Assembly: GCA_002402195.1 (NCBI GenBank)
Contig: NVVL01000007.1
Span: 1-38,974 of the forward strand
Origin: Rickettsiales bacterium
GTDB lineage: Bacteria > Pseudomonadota > Alphaproteobacteria > Rickettsiales > Rickettsiaceae
Reading direction: 5' to 3'
DNA length: 38,974 nt
The translations under genes were made by a program, and so were the position numbers. Within the stretch, counting starts at the first letter, position 1. Each line of letters opens with the position of its first letter. Below the pieces are notes generated by a model. It had not been told where the DNA came from, did not search any database, and worked only from the letters and a program-made list of their open reading frames with translations. Below, piece after piece: positions 16,799 through 26,159 of this stretch.

Positions 16799-17941
16799 AT
16801 GACAGAAAACGATAATCAGGATACTGACCTTATGGTAGCAGAAGCAGAGCAAACAGAGGAAGATGCAAAAGTCGAAGCATCTATGGCAATCATAAAAGCC
16901 GTAAAGACTGCAGAAGCTGCAGAGCTCGCAAAATCCAGGCCACCCGCAGAAGACACTGCCCTCGCCGAACTCGTAGAACCAGAATCCCATGAGGAAGAGG
17001 AAGGTGAATATCTCTCACATGACCCACTAATCTGCGGAACTTTAGCTGTAAAATCCCATGCCATCGAATTTCTGCAGAACTACTTACCTGCAAAAGTCCA
17101 AGAATCTGTCGATCTATCTACAATCAATGTAGAGCCAGAATCTTACGTTGAAGACACTCTCAGAAAGAAAATGAGCGACTTAGTCTACTCCGTCAAAACC
17201 AAAGATGGTCGTGATGCGTTCATATATGTCGCGCTAGAACATCAATCTACGGTTGATCGTATGATCAGTTTCCGTTTGCAAAAATACATGCTACTATTAT
17301 GGGAACGCCATAAGAAGAACAAAATACCAGGAAAATTACCAATAATATACCCGCTTGTGCTTTATAACGGAAAAGAAAAATACACCGCCCCTTTGAATTT
17401 CTGGGAGTTATTTGAGGACCCTGTGCTCGCAAAAGAAGTCATGGGCGGAGATTACACTTTGATCGACCTGCAATCCATGCATGATAATGAGATCAACTAT
17501 AACAACGTTACCAGCCTGGTGCTTTCTGTGATGAAGCACATACATGATGACGACACATTAAACATGCTAGATTTATTGTTTGGACGTTGCAAAGTTGCGC
17601 TTTCACTAGACAAAAAAGAAGATTATCTTTTATTGAGGATGGTAATCGAGTATACTAACCCCAAAGTTCCTGTTGAAAAAAGGAAAAGATTAGAGAAGGT
17701 AATCAAAAACCACCTGTCAAAAAAAGAAGGAGAAATTGCCGTGAAAACCATTAAAGATAGCTACAAAGAAGAAGGTAGAGTAGAAGGCAGAGTAGAGGGA
17801 GCTGAACACAAAAGTCTTCAGATTGCCACAAATTTACTAAATCAGAGCCTTGATAAAAGCTTTGTTGCTTCTGTTACTGGCCTCCCTATTAGTGAGGTAA
17901 CGCAGCTTCAGAGTAATATTCATAGCGCTGGTAGTAGTTGA
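16799..17941 (+). CDS. Rpn family PD-(D/E)XK nuclease / transposase-like protein
   Basis: A 380-residue protein built like the one at 1-835. An acidic, Ala/Glu-rich leader (1-70) precedes the domain, which starts at SHDPLICGTL and continues with FLQNYLPAKV. Core residues are seen in KKMSDLVYSVKTKDG, YVALEHQST (Glu-x-Gln), YPLVLYNGKEKY and TLIDLQSMHD. The C-terminus has EEGRVEGRVEGAEHKS, the charged repeat common in Rpn proteins, and a short helical tail. The first domain motif reads SHDPLI rather than the usual HDxxF form. Members cut DNA and stimulate recombination in vitro. The leaders and domains of the two copies are diverged, so they are not a recent duplication. Confidence 0.85.
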   Translation: MTENDNQDTDLMVAEAEQTEEDAKVEASMAIIKAVKTAEAAELAKSRPPAEDTALAELVEPESHEEEEGEYLSHDPLICGTLAVKSHAIEFLQNYLPAKVQESVDLSTINVEPESYVEDTLRKKMSDLVYSVKTKDGRDAFIYVALEHQSTVDRMISFRLQKYMLLLWERHKKNKIPGKLPIIYPLVLYNGKEKYTAPLNFWELFEDPVLAKEVMGGDYTLIDLQSMHDNEINYNNVTSLVLSVMKHIHDDDTLNMLDLLFGRCKVALSLDKKEDYLLLRMVIEYTNPKVPVEKRKRLEKVIKNHLSKKEGEIAVKTIKDSYKEEGRVEGRVEGAEHKSLQIATNLLNQSLDKSFVASVTGLPISEVTQLQSNIHSAGSS

Positions 17942-18058
17942 ATGTATAGCTGAGTTTCTTGCTCTATAAAGCAACCTGATACACCTCCCCCTAAACTTCC
18001 TGCTAAGAAGAGGAAAATAGGAGAAGGAATAATCAAAGCTCCACTTGTCAAAACAAAG
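17942..18058 (+). pseudogene. Relic of an Rpn C-terminal segment behind the intact rpn gene
   Basis: The stretch 17985-18053 resembles 17659-17722 inside the intact gene, about 330 bases (110 codons) upstream and in the same reading frame. The encoded PKLPAKKRKIGEGIIK matches PKVPVEKRKRLEKVIK. Two stop codons (17939-17941, 17951-17953) separate it from the gene, and no start or catalytic part precedes it. It looks like the remnant of a duplicated or longer 3' region that ends against the 3' end of gltA. Confidence 0.6.
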
Positions 18059-18080
18059 AGGGAGCACCTGCCCCGGCCGC

Positions 18081-19370
18081 CTATACTTTGCGGGATACGT
18101 GGCCAGTATATAACTGGCGTGGTCTTGTGATTTTAAACTCGACATCCTCAGACATTTCTTTCCATTGCGAGATCCATCCTGAGGTTCTGGCAAGAGCAAA
18201 CAGCACAGTGAACATCTGAGAAGGAATACCCATTGCCTGATAAATTATTCCTGAGTAAAAATCAACATTTGGATATAGTTTGCGGTCAATGAAATATTGA
18301 TCATTTAATGCAATTCTCTCAAGCTCCATGGCGATCTCCAAAGTTGGATTGCCCTTTAATTGCCCAAGTTCTGCCAGCACCTCCTTGCAAGTATCACGCA
18401 AAACAGCGGCGCGAGGGTCGTAGTTTTTATATACCCGATGACCAAATCCCATCAGCCTGAATGGGTCTTCCTTGCTCTTGGCTTTTTCAATGAATTTGGG
18501 TATGTTTTTAATAGTTCCAATTTCTCTGAGCATATTGATCACCGCCTCGTTCGCCCCACCATGGGCGGGCCCCCACAAAGACGTAATCCCCGCGCACACA
18601 CTCGCAAATGGATTAGACCCAGACGACCCAGAAGTCCGAACCGTGGAGGTTGAGGCATTTTGCTCATGATCTGCGTGCAGTATGAAGATCTTATCCAGCG
18701 CCTTTGCAAGCACAGGATTCACCTTATATTTCTTATTAGGCGTTGCGAACATCATATGCAAGAAATTCTCAGCAAAGGGTAATTCATCATCAGGATACAC
18801 AAATGCCTGGCCTAGGGAATATTTATAAGTCATTGCTGATATTGTTGGCATTTTTGCAATCATTCTGATCGCACAAAGCTCTCGCCCTTCTGCTGTGTTC
18901 ATGTCTATAGTGTCATGATAAAAGGCAGACAAAGAACCAACTACAGATAATACCACCGCCATCGGATGCGCAGAATGACGAAAAGCACCAAATATATTAC
19001 GAATCTGCTCATTTACCAAAGAATGTTTAATAATTTCATCCTTAAACCCTTTATACTCCTTAGCATTTGGCAGATCACCTTTTAGAAGCAAATATGACAC
19101 TTCAAGAAAATCTTTATTATTCGCCAAGTCACCAATTTCATATCCTCTATGACGCAGCACTCCTTTTCCACCATCAATAAACGTAATCTTGGACGTGCAA
19201 GAAGCTGTGGACATAAAGCCAGGATCATAGGTGAAATAGCCGGTTTCTGCGTATAATTTTGTCACATCCACAACATCTGGGCCAATAGAGGATTTTCTGA
19301 TCGGTAATTTATATGTTTCATTATTGATTTTTAATTCCGCGAATTCTTCAGTCATTTCTTTACCAGCCAT
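18081..19370 (-). CDS. gltA: Citrate synthase (type II, GltA)
   Basis: GltA condenses acetyl-CoA and oxaloacetate, the first step of the TCA cycle. The sequence is close to Rickettsia GltA throughout. Key regions are [22 protein letters not shown] near the N-terminus, [48 protein letters not shown] with the catalytic His, and [11 protein letters not shown] with the catalytic Asp. The length of 429 residues is normal. The start is preceded by aaggggtagtaag. It converges with the rpn gene and its relic. The TCA genes sucAB lie 4 kb away. Confidence 0.96.
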   Translation of the reverse strand: MAGKEMTEEFAELKINNETYKLPIRKSSIGPDVVDVTKLYAETGYFTYDPGFMSTASCTSKITFIDGGKGVLRHRGYEIGDLANNKDFLEVSYLLLKGDLPNAKEYKGFKDEIIKHSLVNEQIRNIFGAFRHSAHPMAVVLSVVGSLSAFYHDTIDMNTAEGRELCAIRMIAKMPTISAMTYKYSLGQAFVYPDDELPFAENFLHMMFATPNKKYKVNPVLAKALDKIFILHADHEQNASTSTVRTSGSSGSNPFASVCAGITSLWGPAHGGANEAVINMLREIGTIKNIPKFIEKAKSKEDPFRLMGFGHRVYKNYDPRAAVLRDTCKEVLAELGQLKGNPTLEIAMELERIALNDQYFIDRKLYPNVDFYSGIIYQAMGIPSQMFTVLFALARTSGWISQWKEMSEDVEFKITRPRQLYTGHVSRKV

Positions 19371-19513
19371 ATCTTACTACCCCTTACTAATTCCACAACA
19401 AAATTTCTACAATTAATATCTTATTGAAAATAAGCACAAAACACAATCAAAAGACGCAAATCATATAATTTACAGGGCAAATACTAATTTGTTAAACATT
19501 TTATATAAATGTA

Positions 19514-19672
19514 TTGGATAATGGAACCGGAGTATATTTTAGTTGGCTATGTTTTGCTCTTGCTCCAACGGAAGAAACAAAAGAGCGAGTAAAGCAGTCT
19601 TTGGATAGCAATGTATCTCCATTTGATTTCTGCACCCTTCCAGAGGTTTTTACCCTAGCATTACAACTGTAG
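19514..19672 (+). pseudogene. Short unrecognised coding-like fragment (52 codons)
   Basis: From a TTG at 19514 the frame reads LDNGTGVYFSWLCFALAP and then TEETKERVKQSLDSNVSP, ending in FDFCTLPEVFTLALQL with a stop at 19670-19672. The composition is protein-like for AT-rich DNA, but I recognise no family. The frame is closed upstream by a stop at 19493-19495 and has no obvious ribosome-binding site. Its last codons and stop fall inside a copy of the dispersed repeat, suggesting the repeat truncated an older gene. It could also be a small genuine gene or chance. Confidence 0.35.
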
Positions 19673-19702
19673 CATTAGAAGCTACGTGCATAACCTAGAA
19701 TT
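19651..19702 (+). repeat. Dispersed repeat copy (acaactgtagcattagaagcta type)
   Basis: The run ttacaactgtagcattagaa followed by gctacg matches the junction at 1200-1218 (ctacaactgtagtattagaa), linking the inverted-repeat arm and the palindromic element. The tail cataacctagaatt resembles the core of other copies. Confidence 0.55.
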
Positions 19703-19811
19703 CATTACGGAGCTAGTGGAAGAAGACTCAAATTAAAAAATTTTCACCCCCCTTGTTCCATAAAGAGCACCCTAATATTGATAATATTAAGAAAAAATGG
19801 TGTTTTCCGAA

Positions 19812-19855
19812 TCCTAACGAGCAGAAAATTATTACTAACTCGTTAGGAATTTTTA
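19812..19855. terminator. Hairpin with T-rich flank, possible terminator
   Basis: tcctaacgag (19812-19821) pairs with ctcgttagga (19839-19848), followed on the plus strand by atttttatta. It lies about 30 bases past the stop of the leftward nuclease-like gene. In that direction the T-run comes some 15 bases after the stem, so efficiency is uncertain in either direction. Confidence 0.5.
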
Positions 19856-19880
19856 TTATAGAGTCTGTGTTTATTCAGTA

Positions 19881-21224
19881 TTAAAAATCACCGCCTGAAT
19901 TGTCACCTAATGCAGGTACTTCTCTATCCCAAACAATCGTTGTGCTTACTGGCATGTGGTCAGATGCAAATGCTGGGCCCAACTCACTATCACCTCCATG
20001 GGCGTGAGAAAATACATATTCTCCTATTGCCTCTGGTTCATAACCTGTAAAATTATCAAACAAAGGCTGAACCTGAACAACAGTGTTTTGCATTGACCCC
20101 TCCTGTTGTAATACCAAGATATGATCTATAATTTCACAGCTTTTTCTACCTTCTTCCAAATAAAAGTTATCTATGTTGAGAGCAAGTTCTGCTGTAGATA
20201 GACCTTGTTCTTTCCAGCTTTCTATCGCAGCATTTAACTTTTGTTGCTTATCTGATAGATCATATGGGAATGCATAAAAAGTTGAATCTGCTGGTGTCTC
20301 ATTTGGAAATGTTGCATCCGTTAGAGCGTCAACAAAACCAGCTTCTATTAATGGCTTCATTTGCTCCTCTCCCCCCCAATTTGGAAAAGAATTAAAGTCT
20401 CCAGCTATAATAATTTTTATATTTGGATGAAGTTCCTGTTCTGCTTGAGCAAAATCACGAAGTAATTCGCTTGCTTTTATTCGAAGGTCTTTGGGTATAG
20501 GATAATGAACATTGAATATACATAGAGTTTCCCTGGTTTCTTTATCGAATAAACGAGTAACCTGAATACCTCTTTCAAAAAACATACCAAAATTATGATC
20601 TTTGACAGCTTCTACATGTTCTTGCTTACCATTTAGTGTAGTATAAGTAGAAGCAAAATAATCATCAGTAAATTTATCAGGAGATTGGGTAAAATATTTT
20701 GTTTCGGTCTCAATATGGGTAAAACGACTTTCCTTAAAAGCTAATATATACCGAGAAGCACCTTCGGATTGAAATCCATCTCTATAAAATGTGACACTAG
20801 TTGTATACCCGGAATGTTCTAAATGATCATTAACGGGTCCAGTAGAGTTAAATGGGGGCTTTGCCTTTGGACAGTTTCTTAACTCTTGTATAGCAATAAT
20901 ATCAGTACCCAATTTATCGAGTGTTTCTAGAACCTTAGGCATCCTTGCTTCAGCCCTCCATTCTGAATGAGTAATATTATTGCTTCCTTCTTCTACTCTA
21001 GTGTCGGTGCAAGCATTAAAAGTAGCAAATGTTAAAGGTGGGAGCGGGGTAGAAACGGCATCCTCAGAAGAGTTAAAGCTCACCTTGCCACCATTGCCAC
21101 CATCTCCTCCTAGCTGATTTGGAAAAGGGTTATCGTGCTCAGAGTTCTCTCTGGTTTTAGCTACTAACTTTTCTATCACTTCTGTGTTCGCTTCTGCTGA
21201 ATCTTCAACTTTTCTTCTAGACAT
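19881..21224 (-). CDS. Endonuclease/exonuclease/phosphatase (DNase I-like) domain protein
   Basis: The 447-residue protein carries the complete signature of the EEP superfamily in order: LTFATFNACTDTR (about 64-76, metal-site Asn), DIIAIQELRN (catalytic Glu), FNVHYPIPKDLR, IIIAGDFNSFPNW (Asp and Asn), CEIIDHIL and FASDHMPVSTTI (Asp-His pair). It is therefore probably active on a phosphodiester or phosphomonoester: DNA, RNA, a phosphoinositide or a sphingomyelin-like lipid. The first 60 residues are hydrophilic and Gly/Ser/Glu-rich with no signal peptide. In an intracellular bacterium this could be a secreted effector or a cytosolic nuclease; sequence alone does not say. It is divergent from the SecB-like operon, with a 490-base gap. 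Confidence 0.8.
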   Translation of the reverse strand: MSRRKVEDSAEANTEVIEKLVAKTRENSEHDNPFPNQLGGDGGNGGKVSFNSSEDAVSTPLPPLTFATFNACTDTRVEEGSNNITHSEWRAEARMPKVLETLDKLGTDIIAIQELRNCPKAKPPFNSTGPVNDHLEHSGYTTSVTFYRDGFQSEGASRYILAFKESRFTHIETETKYFTQSPDKFTDDYFASTYTTLNGKQEHVEAVKDHNFGMFFERGIQVTRLFDKETRETLCIFNVHYPIPKDLRIKASELLRDFAQAEQELHPNIKIIIAGDFNSFPNWGGEEQMKPLIEAGFVDALTDATFPNETPADSTFYAFPYDLSDKQQKLNAAIESWKEQGLSTAELALNIDNFYLEEGRKSCEIIDHILVLQQEGSMQNTVVQVQPLFDNFTGYEPEAIGEYVFSHAHGGDSELGPAFASDHMPVSTTIVWDREVPALGDNSGGDF

Positions 21225-21721
21225 GATTATAATCCTCCATATAAAAATATAAATAGCAAAGAAAGCTCAGCGTAACAAAAGCCTAACTCGTTATCAAGTT
21301 TTAGCTTAAAAAACAATTATAAGCACAAAATGACTGCGTTAAATAAGACTAACAATTGATTTAAGGGTTTCAAGAAGATGTTTTTGATTCCAACCTAATT
21401 GCAGATCTCCTTTGTTAAATTGAGTTACAACTGTAGCCCTAGCAGATTTACCTGAATTAGTCGCCCATATTGATGATTTGTTGTTAGGCGAAGCTTCAAA
21501 TGATGCATAATTGGGAGGATTAGAATAAGGGAAACATAACACTACGTACTAGATGAGACTATTACTACAAGTTTTGGTCTCTCTGCAGTTAACAAAAAAT
21601 GCTACATGGCCATAATGATTTTATATTCAAAACTCAAAATCATTAATAAATTAGTGAACTATTAACCAATTTATTCTAAACTAGAATTATCGCTATTAAT
21701 TTCAACTAAAGTAAATTGGTT
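21225..21721. other. Intergenic interval between the EEP gene and the SecB-like gene
   Basis: About 490 bases, AT-rich. A leftward open frame at 21339-21542 (67 codons, starting MLCFPYSNPPNYAS and ending LLETLKSIVSLI) has protein-like composition but no recognised family; it may be a small gene or a relic. It overlaps another ttacaactgtag repeat motif at 21424-21435. Promoters for the two flanking divergent genes must lie here, but no box is convincing. Confidence 0.4.
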
Positions 21722-22147
21722 ATGACACAAGCACAAATCCCACAAATTTTATCACAACATTTAAACACCCTGTCTCTTGAAAGAAACGTTGCTGCATTTG
21801 ACGACTCTTTGACTCCAAACATAGATATATCCGGAGATTACAATACAGAAGCTATAGATACCAGCAAGTGGGAAGTAACAGTGGATTTGCGAGTCGAAAT
21901 GAGTTATAAAAACGGTCTGGCTCTTTCCATTAAGCTACAATATGTTGCAACAATTGACGCAACAGATGTTAGCGATGCAGATTTGGATATTTTCCTATAT
22001 TTAGAATACCCACCAATGCTTCTACTAGAACTACGCAAAGTTGTTGCCGACACCACCATGGCAGCAGGGGTACATCAAGTGATGCTCGACCCATGGGATT
22101 TATCACGTCAATTTGCAGCAGAGCTTGAGGGCAATAAAAATGGTTAA
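21722..22147 (+). CDS. Divergent SecB-like export chaperone
   Basis: The 141-residue protein has SecB size and strand order. After LSLERN near the start, which fits the LSFENP-type opening, comes WEVTVDLRVEMSYKNGLALS, then IKLQYVATID (SecB has aFxxelqYxGxf here) and LYLEYPPMLLLELRKVVAD. It ends with the most telling part, AAGVHQVMLDPWDLSRQF, corresponding to the gGFPPlxLxPIDFxxlY end of SecB. The usual FPFAR is replaced by LLELR, so it is divergent. SecB tetramers keep preproteins unfolded and pass them to SecA; some homologues serve one dedicated partner. The ATG at 21722 is preferred over a TTG two codons earlier. The next gene follows after five bases. Assigned by pattern, not by search. 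Confidence 0.6.
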   Translation: MTQAQIPQILSQHLNTLSLERNVAAFDDSLTPNIDISGDYNTEAIDTSKWEVTVDLRVEMSYKNGLALSIKLQYVATIDATDVSDADLDIFLYLEYPPMLLLELRKVVADTTMAAGVHQVMLDPWDLSRQFAAELEGNKNG

Positions 22148-22152
22148 TTATA

Positions 22153-23190
22153 ATGTCTAGTGAAAAACCCGGATGGGTTAAACATACATGGAAAACACTT
22201 CAACGCTCTTTTACATTACCAAGTATCATGCTTAAAGGTGCGGCAGGAGGAAATATTGCATTGAATGTTGCCTCCGTTGCAAAAACATATGGAAGATTTG
22301 ACACAGCAACTGCCATAAATTACCTCAACGAACAAACTAGTGGGATGCAGCCTAAGAAAAAAAGGCGTATCAAATGGGGAAAAATAGCTCATGATGTTAT
22401 CGTGCCAACACGCCTTGTTGCAGCCGGGTTTTCTGCTTTATCTTTGCAAGCAAAAAAGGCTGAAATAGGAACAAATAGCGCCTTTGCGCGAGGAGGATTG
22501 CGTGCAATTCGTTTGCTATCTGGTATAGCCGAGCTGGCGCTCCACGCACCAGAACTAGCAACTACTCCGATAGCACATCTGGCGCGAGCTACTGCAAAAG
22601 CTGCCAACAAAGGAAGGTTATGTGTTGCTCGTAAACTTCTTTCTGAAAATACTACGCAAGATGAGCCTGAACAGCGGCCAAATGTAGAGATAAAAGGAAC
22701 CTCTCTTGCCAGCGCCGCTGCTATCCGCAGAAAAAGACCTCCTCGCATGCAAAGAAGACAAGTCTCTTTTTCTGAAAGCGAGATGGATTATAGTGATTCA
22801 GATGAAGATTTTTCTTCAGACGAAGATCTTTCTTTTGATCCGGATATTCAAGAAGAAGCACCGGCAATTACTGAAAGAGCATATCACCCAGCCTTAGATT
22901 CTGACAATACTAGCAAAGTAGATCTTGCAGAGACAAAAGCTGCCCCTGCTCAAGATTCTGGCGCAACTACTCGCAGAATAACTTCTTCTGACAAAGAGAC
23001 AAGTTCTCTCGATAAAGAAATAGTTTCTCCCGCAATAATTACCAGTGATAGCAAAAAACCTGCTCTTGCAGAGATAAAAACCATCCTTGCTCAACATGTA
23101 TCTAATGAAACAAAAATCAAATCACCTGGAATAACTCCCTTTACCAGAAGGGAACATAAAGGTAAGACTGATGGCACGCCAGATAGGTGA
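22153..23190 (+). CDS. Uncharacterised protein with NLS-like basic motifs and acidic Ser-rich tract, candidate effector
   Basis: No known family is recognised. The 345-residue protein has three parts. Residues 1-165 are Ala-rich and helical with weakly hydrophobic stretches (GGNIALNVASVAK, PTRLVAAGFSALSLQAKK) and contain the cluster PKKKRRIK at 67-74. Residues 190-205 hold a second basic cluster, RRKRPPRMQRR. Residues 206-228 are Ser/Asp/Glu-rich (SESEMDYSDSDEDFSSDED), like casein kinase 2 sites. The tail is disordered and contains an imperfect internal repeat (DLAETKAAPAQ, about 258-267; ALAEIKTILAQ, about 304-314), ending in a basic hydrophilic C-terminus. There is no signal peptide. Tight coupling to the SecB-like gene suggests a chaperone-client pair. 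Nuclear targeting is inferred from short motifs only. Confidence 0.6.
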   Translation: MSSEKPGWVKHTWKTLQRSFTLPSIMLKGAAGGNIALNVASVAKTYGRFDTATAINYLNEQTSGMQPKKKRRIKWGKIAHDVIVPTRLVAAGFSALSLQAKKAEIGTNSAFARGGLRAIRLLSGIAELALHAPELATTPIAHLARATAKAANKGRLCVARKLLSENTTQDEPEQRPNVEIKGTSLASAAAIRRKRPPRMQRRQVSFSESEMDYSDSDEDFSSDEDLSFDPDIQEEAPAITERAYHPALDSDNTSKVDLAETKAAPAQDSGATTRRITSSDKETSSLDKEIVSPAIITSDSKKPALAEIKTILAQHVSNETKIKSPGITPFTRREHKGKTDGTPDR

Positions 23191-23320
23191 GTAGTCGTAG
23201 CAAACACACATATATGGCTTCTGCTTGGCAAAATTTATCAGCACGGCCTTATAGTTCTTGCTATTAAGCGGTTTTCATTGGTAGAATACTCGTGTAGGTA
23301 TATTATGTTTTGATTTTTAT

Positions 23321-26143
23321 GTGAGGACTAGGGTGACCAAGGATTTGGAGCGTACGGGGTTTTTATTTGGTAGTAATTCAGTTTTTATCGAAGAGCTCTA
23401 TCAAAAATATCTAGAAGACCCGGCATCAATCGACCCAAGCTGGATTGAGTTTTTCAGCACTCAAACTGAGTTTACCCCACTAAAAACTACCTCAAAAATT
23501 ATTATCAAGGATGCTCCGAAAACGCAAAATAAAGCTACATCCACATCCGCTCCGGCTAGCGCTCTTAAAGAAGACTCGCTCAGAGCGAAATTTATGATCA
23601 TGGCATATCGCGAGCATGGGCATTATCTGGCGAATCTCGACCCTCTTAATCTTGAAACGAAGAAAACTCGTGAGGAATTGAAATTAACCCTAGAAGATTT
23701 TGGCTTTACCAAAGATTCCCTAGCTAATGAAATAGATGTAACCGGCGAACTGAGCGGGGTTAGCGCCTGCACGGTTGGTGAGCTTGTGTCGATTTTGGAC
23801 AGAACCTATTCAGGAAGTCTTGCCGCTGAGTTTTCTCATGTTGAGAGCAGCGGGGAGAAAGAATGGCTATATGAACAGCTGGAAAACGCCAATACCCACC
23901 CATCATTCTCGCTGGAGGATAAGAAAAAGTTCCTGCAAGATCTGGTGGAAGTGGAAGGATTCGAACAATATCTACATACCAAATTCTCTGGTGCTAAGCG
24001 GTTTTCTATAGAAGGCGGCGATGCATCGATTGTTTGTTTGGACAGAGTCATTGAACTGTCTGCCGCCTCTGGTGCGGAAGAAGCTGTCCTTGGGCTATCT
24101 CACCGCGGGAGGCTATCCACGCTGACTAAAGTCATGGGCAAGCCATATTGCGCAGTGCTGTCTGAATTTATGGGAACTAGCGCCTTCCCCACGAATCTTA
24201 ATATTTCTGGTGATGTTAAATATCATATGGGCTTCTCCTCTGACAAAGTGACGAGGAATGGTCATAAGATTCATCTATCCTTAACACCAAACCCATCGCA
24301 TCTTGAAGCTGTGAACCCTGTTGTTGCAGGTAAAGTTCGGGCGAAGCAAGATTGCATGGGGCGAGATCGTTCCAAAGTTGTGGGAATACTTGTTCATGGT
24401 GATGCTGCTTTTTGCGGCCAGGGGATTGTCGCTGAAAGCTTGGTAATGTCTGGACTCGTGCCCTATGAAGTTGGCGGGATTTTTCATTTAGTTATTAATA
24501 ATCAGATTGGCTTCACTGCAAATGCAAATGACTCAAGACCTGGCAGATATTGCACGGAAGTTGCCAAAATGGTTGGGGCGCCTATTTTACACGTGAATGG
24601 GGATGATATCGAATCTGTCCTGCTTGCTACGAAGATCGCTTGTGATTATCGCACGAAATTCGGCCGTGATGTTGTGGTGGATATTGTATGTTATCGTAAA
24701 TATGGCCATAATGAAGGCGACGAGCCGATGTATACTCAAGGGCAAATGTATAATATTATCAAAACCAAGCAAACGCCCGCTGCGATTTATGCAGAAAAGT
24801 TAGTGAGCCAGGCTTTGGTAGATGCTGAATACTACCCCGGGCTAAAGCAAACATTCAAGACGCTTCTTGACTCTGAATTCGCCCAAGTAGAGGAATATAA
24901 ACCAAGAGCGCAGTGGCTAGAGGGGCATTGGTCCGGGTTTGAGCGTTCAAATGATGCGAAGCTTACGACTGGTATTAAGCAAGCGGAACTCAAGAAACTA
25001 TGTAAATCCTTATGCACGATAGAGGACTCTTTCCCGCTGAACAAAAAACTAGCAAAATTATTTGCCAGCAGGGTTGAGTCGGTGACAAATAAAAACACCC
25101 TAGACTGGGCAAGCGCCGAGCAATTAGCTTTTGGCACATTGCTGAAAAATAATATACCAATCAGGATGACCGGGCAAGATGTCGGCAGGGGAACTTTTTC
25201 GCATAGGCATGCTGTGCTTCATTCCCAAATAGATAAATCGATCTATGAGCCTCTGAATAATATATCGGATGATCAGGCATTTTTTGAAATAGCTGACAGT
25301 AATTTATCCGAATATGGAGTCCTTGGATTTGAATATGGCTATTCATTAGTAAACCCGAAACATCTGGTAATTTGGGAAGGACAATTTGGCGATTTCTGTA
25401 ATGGAGCGCAAACTATTTTTGACCAATTCATCTCATCTGCTGAGACTAAATGGCTGCGCCTTAGCGGGCTTGTATGTCTTTTGCCTCATGGTTTCGAAGG
25501 GCAAGGGCCGGAACATAGCTCCGCTCGCCTGGAGCGTTTTTTGCAGCTTTGCGCTGAGGAGAATATGCAGGTCGCATATCCGACAACGCCTGCTTCGATA
25601 TTCCATTTACTGCGCCGGCAAGTGATGCGTAATTTCAGAAAGCCGTTAATGATTATGTCGCCAAAATCGCTACTTCGTCATAAGCTTGCAGTGTCTGACA
25701 TCAAGGATCTTGACGAGGGAACATCCTTTGAGCCGGTGATAGATGAGATTGATGCGGATGTTAGCGCAAAGAAAGTTAAGAAAGTTATTTTCTGTAGCGG
25801 AAAAGTATATTATGATCTGCTAGAGAAGAGAAGAGCAAGCAATATAAATGATATAGCGATCGTGCGTTTAGAGCAGCTATATCCTTTCGAGCAAGATTTA
25901 ATTGTAAAAATCATCAAGAAATACAGCAATGCCTCCACCTATGTTTGGTGCCAAGAAGAGCCTAAAAACATGGGGGCTTGGAGCTATATCAGACCATATA
26001 TGGAAGCATCATTAGAACAAACAGGAACTAAAAAAATGATCAGATATGTTGGCAGAGAAGAGGCTGCATCGCCTGCCGTTGGCTATCTTTATCTGCATAA
26101 CAAACAACAAGAATCATTAGTAAATAAAGCGCTTGGAATATAG
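23321..26143 (+). CDS. sucA: 2-oxoglutarate dehydrogenase E1 component
   Basis: SucA is the thiamine-diphosphate decarboxylase of the oxoglutarate dehydrogenase complex. The 940-residue length is normal. The N-terminus has [21 protein letters not shown] then [10 protein letters not shown], the usual opening. Further on are [54 protein letters not shown], and the diphosphate site [14 protein letters not shown] then [13 protein letters not shown]. The transketolase-like half has [27 protein letters not shown] and [21 protein letters not shown]. No ATG is available near the start: GTG at 23321 and GTG at 23333 are both possible, and the second has a better purine stretch. sucB follows after 16 bases. 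Confidence 0.96.
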   Translation: MRTRVTKDLERTGFLFGSNSVFIEELYQKYLEDPASIDPSWIEFFSTQTEFTPLKTTSKIIIKDAPKTQNKATSTSAPASALKEDSLRAKFMIMAYREHGHYLANLDPLNLETKKTREELKLTLEDFGFTKDSLANEIDVTGELSGVSACTVGELVSILDRTYSGSLAAEFSHVESSGEKEWLYEQLENANTHPSFSLEDKKKFLQDLVEVEGFEQYLHTKFSGAKRFSIEGGDASIVCLDRVIELSAASGAEEAVLGLSHRGRLSTLTKVMGKPYCAVLSEFMGTSAFPTNLNISGDVKYHMGFSSDKVTRNGHKIHLSLTPNPSHLEAVNPVVAGKVRAKQDCMGRDRSKVVGILVHGDAAFCGQGIVAESLVMSGLVPYEVGGIFHLVINNQIGFTANANDSRPGRYCTEVAKMVGAPILHVNGDDIESVLLATKIACDYRTKFGRDVVVDIVCYRKYGHNEGDEPMYTQGQMYNIIKTKQTPAAIYAEKLVSQALVDAEYYPGLKQTFKTLLDSEFAQVEEYKPRAQWLEGHWSGFERSNDAKLTTGIKQAELKKLCKSLCTIEDSFPLNKKLAKLFASRVESVTNKNTLDWASAEQLAFGTLLKNNIPIRMTGQDVGRGTFSHRHAVLHSQIDKSIYEPLNNISDDQAFFEIADSNLSEYGVLGFEYGYSLVNPKHLVIWEGQFGDFCNGAQTIFDQFISSAETKWLRLSGLVCLLPHGFEGQGPEHSSARLERFLQLCAEENMQVAYPTTPASIFHLLRRQVMRNFRKPLMIMSPKSLLRHKLAVSDIKDLDEGTSFEPVIDEIDADVSAKKVKKVIFCSGKVYYDLLEKRRASNINDIAIVRLEQLYPFEQDLIVKIIKKYSNASTYVWCQEEPKNMGAWSYIRPYMEASLEQTGTKKMIRYVGREEAASPAVGYLYLHNKQQESLVNKALGI

Positions 26144-26159
26144 CAAGGAGAGAAAAATT

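Larger units (their letters stand above)
19371..19880. other. Intergenic interval between gltA and the nuclease-like gene
   Basis: This 510-base gap holds a short open fragment (19514-19672), a copy of the dispersed repeat (19651-19702) and a hairpin (19812-19848), each listed separately. The gltA promoter should lie within 19380-19500, but no clear pair of boxes is visible. Confidence 0.6.

Noticed and set aside
17837..18199. 120-codon leftward frame bridging the rpn end and the gltA end
   Set aside because: It overlaps the 3' ends of two supported genes in other frames; the rpn relic explains the interval better.
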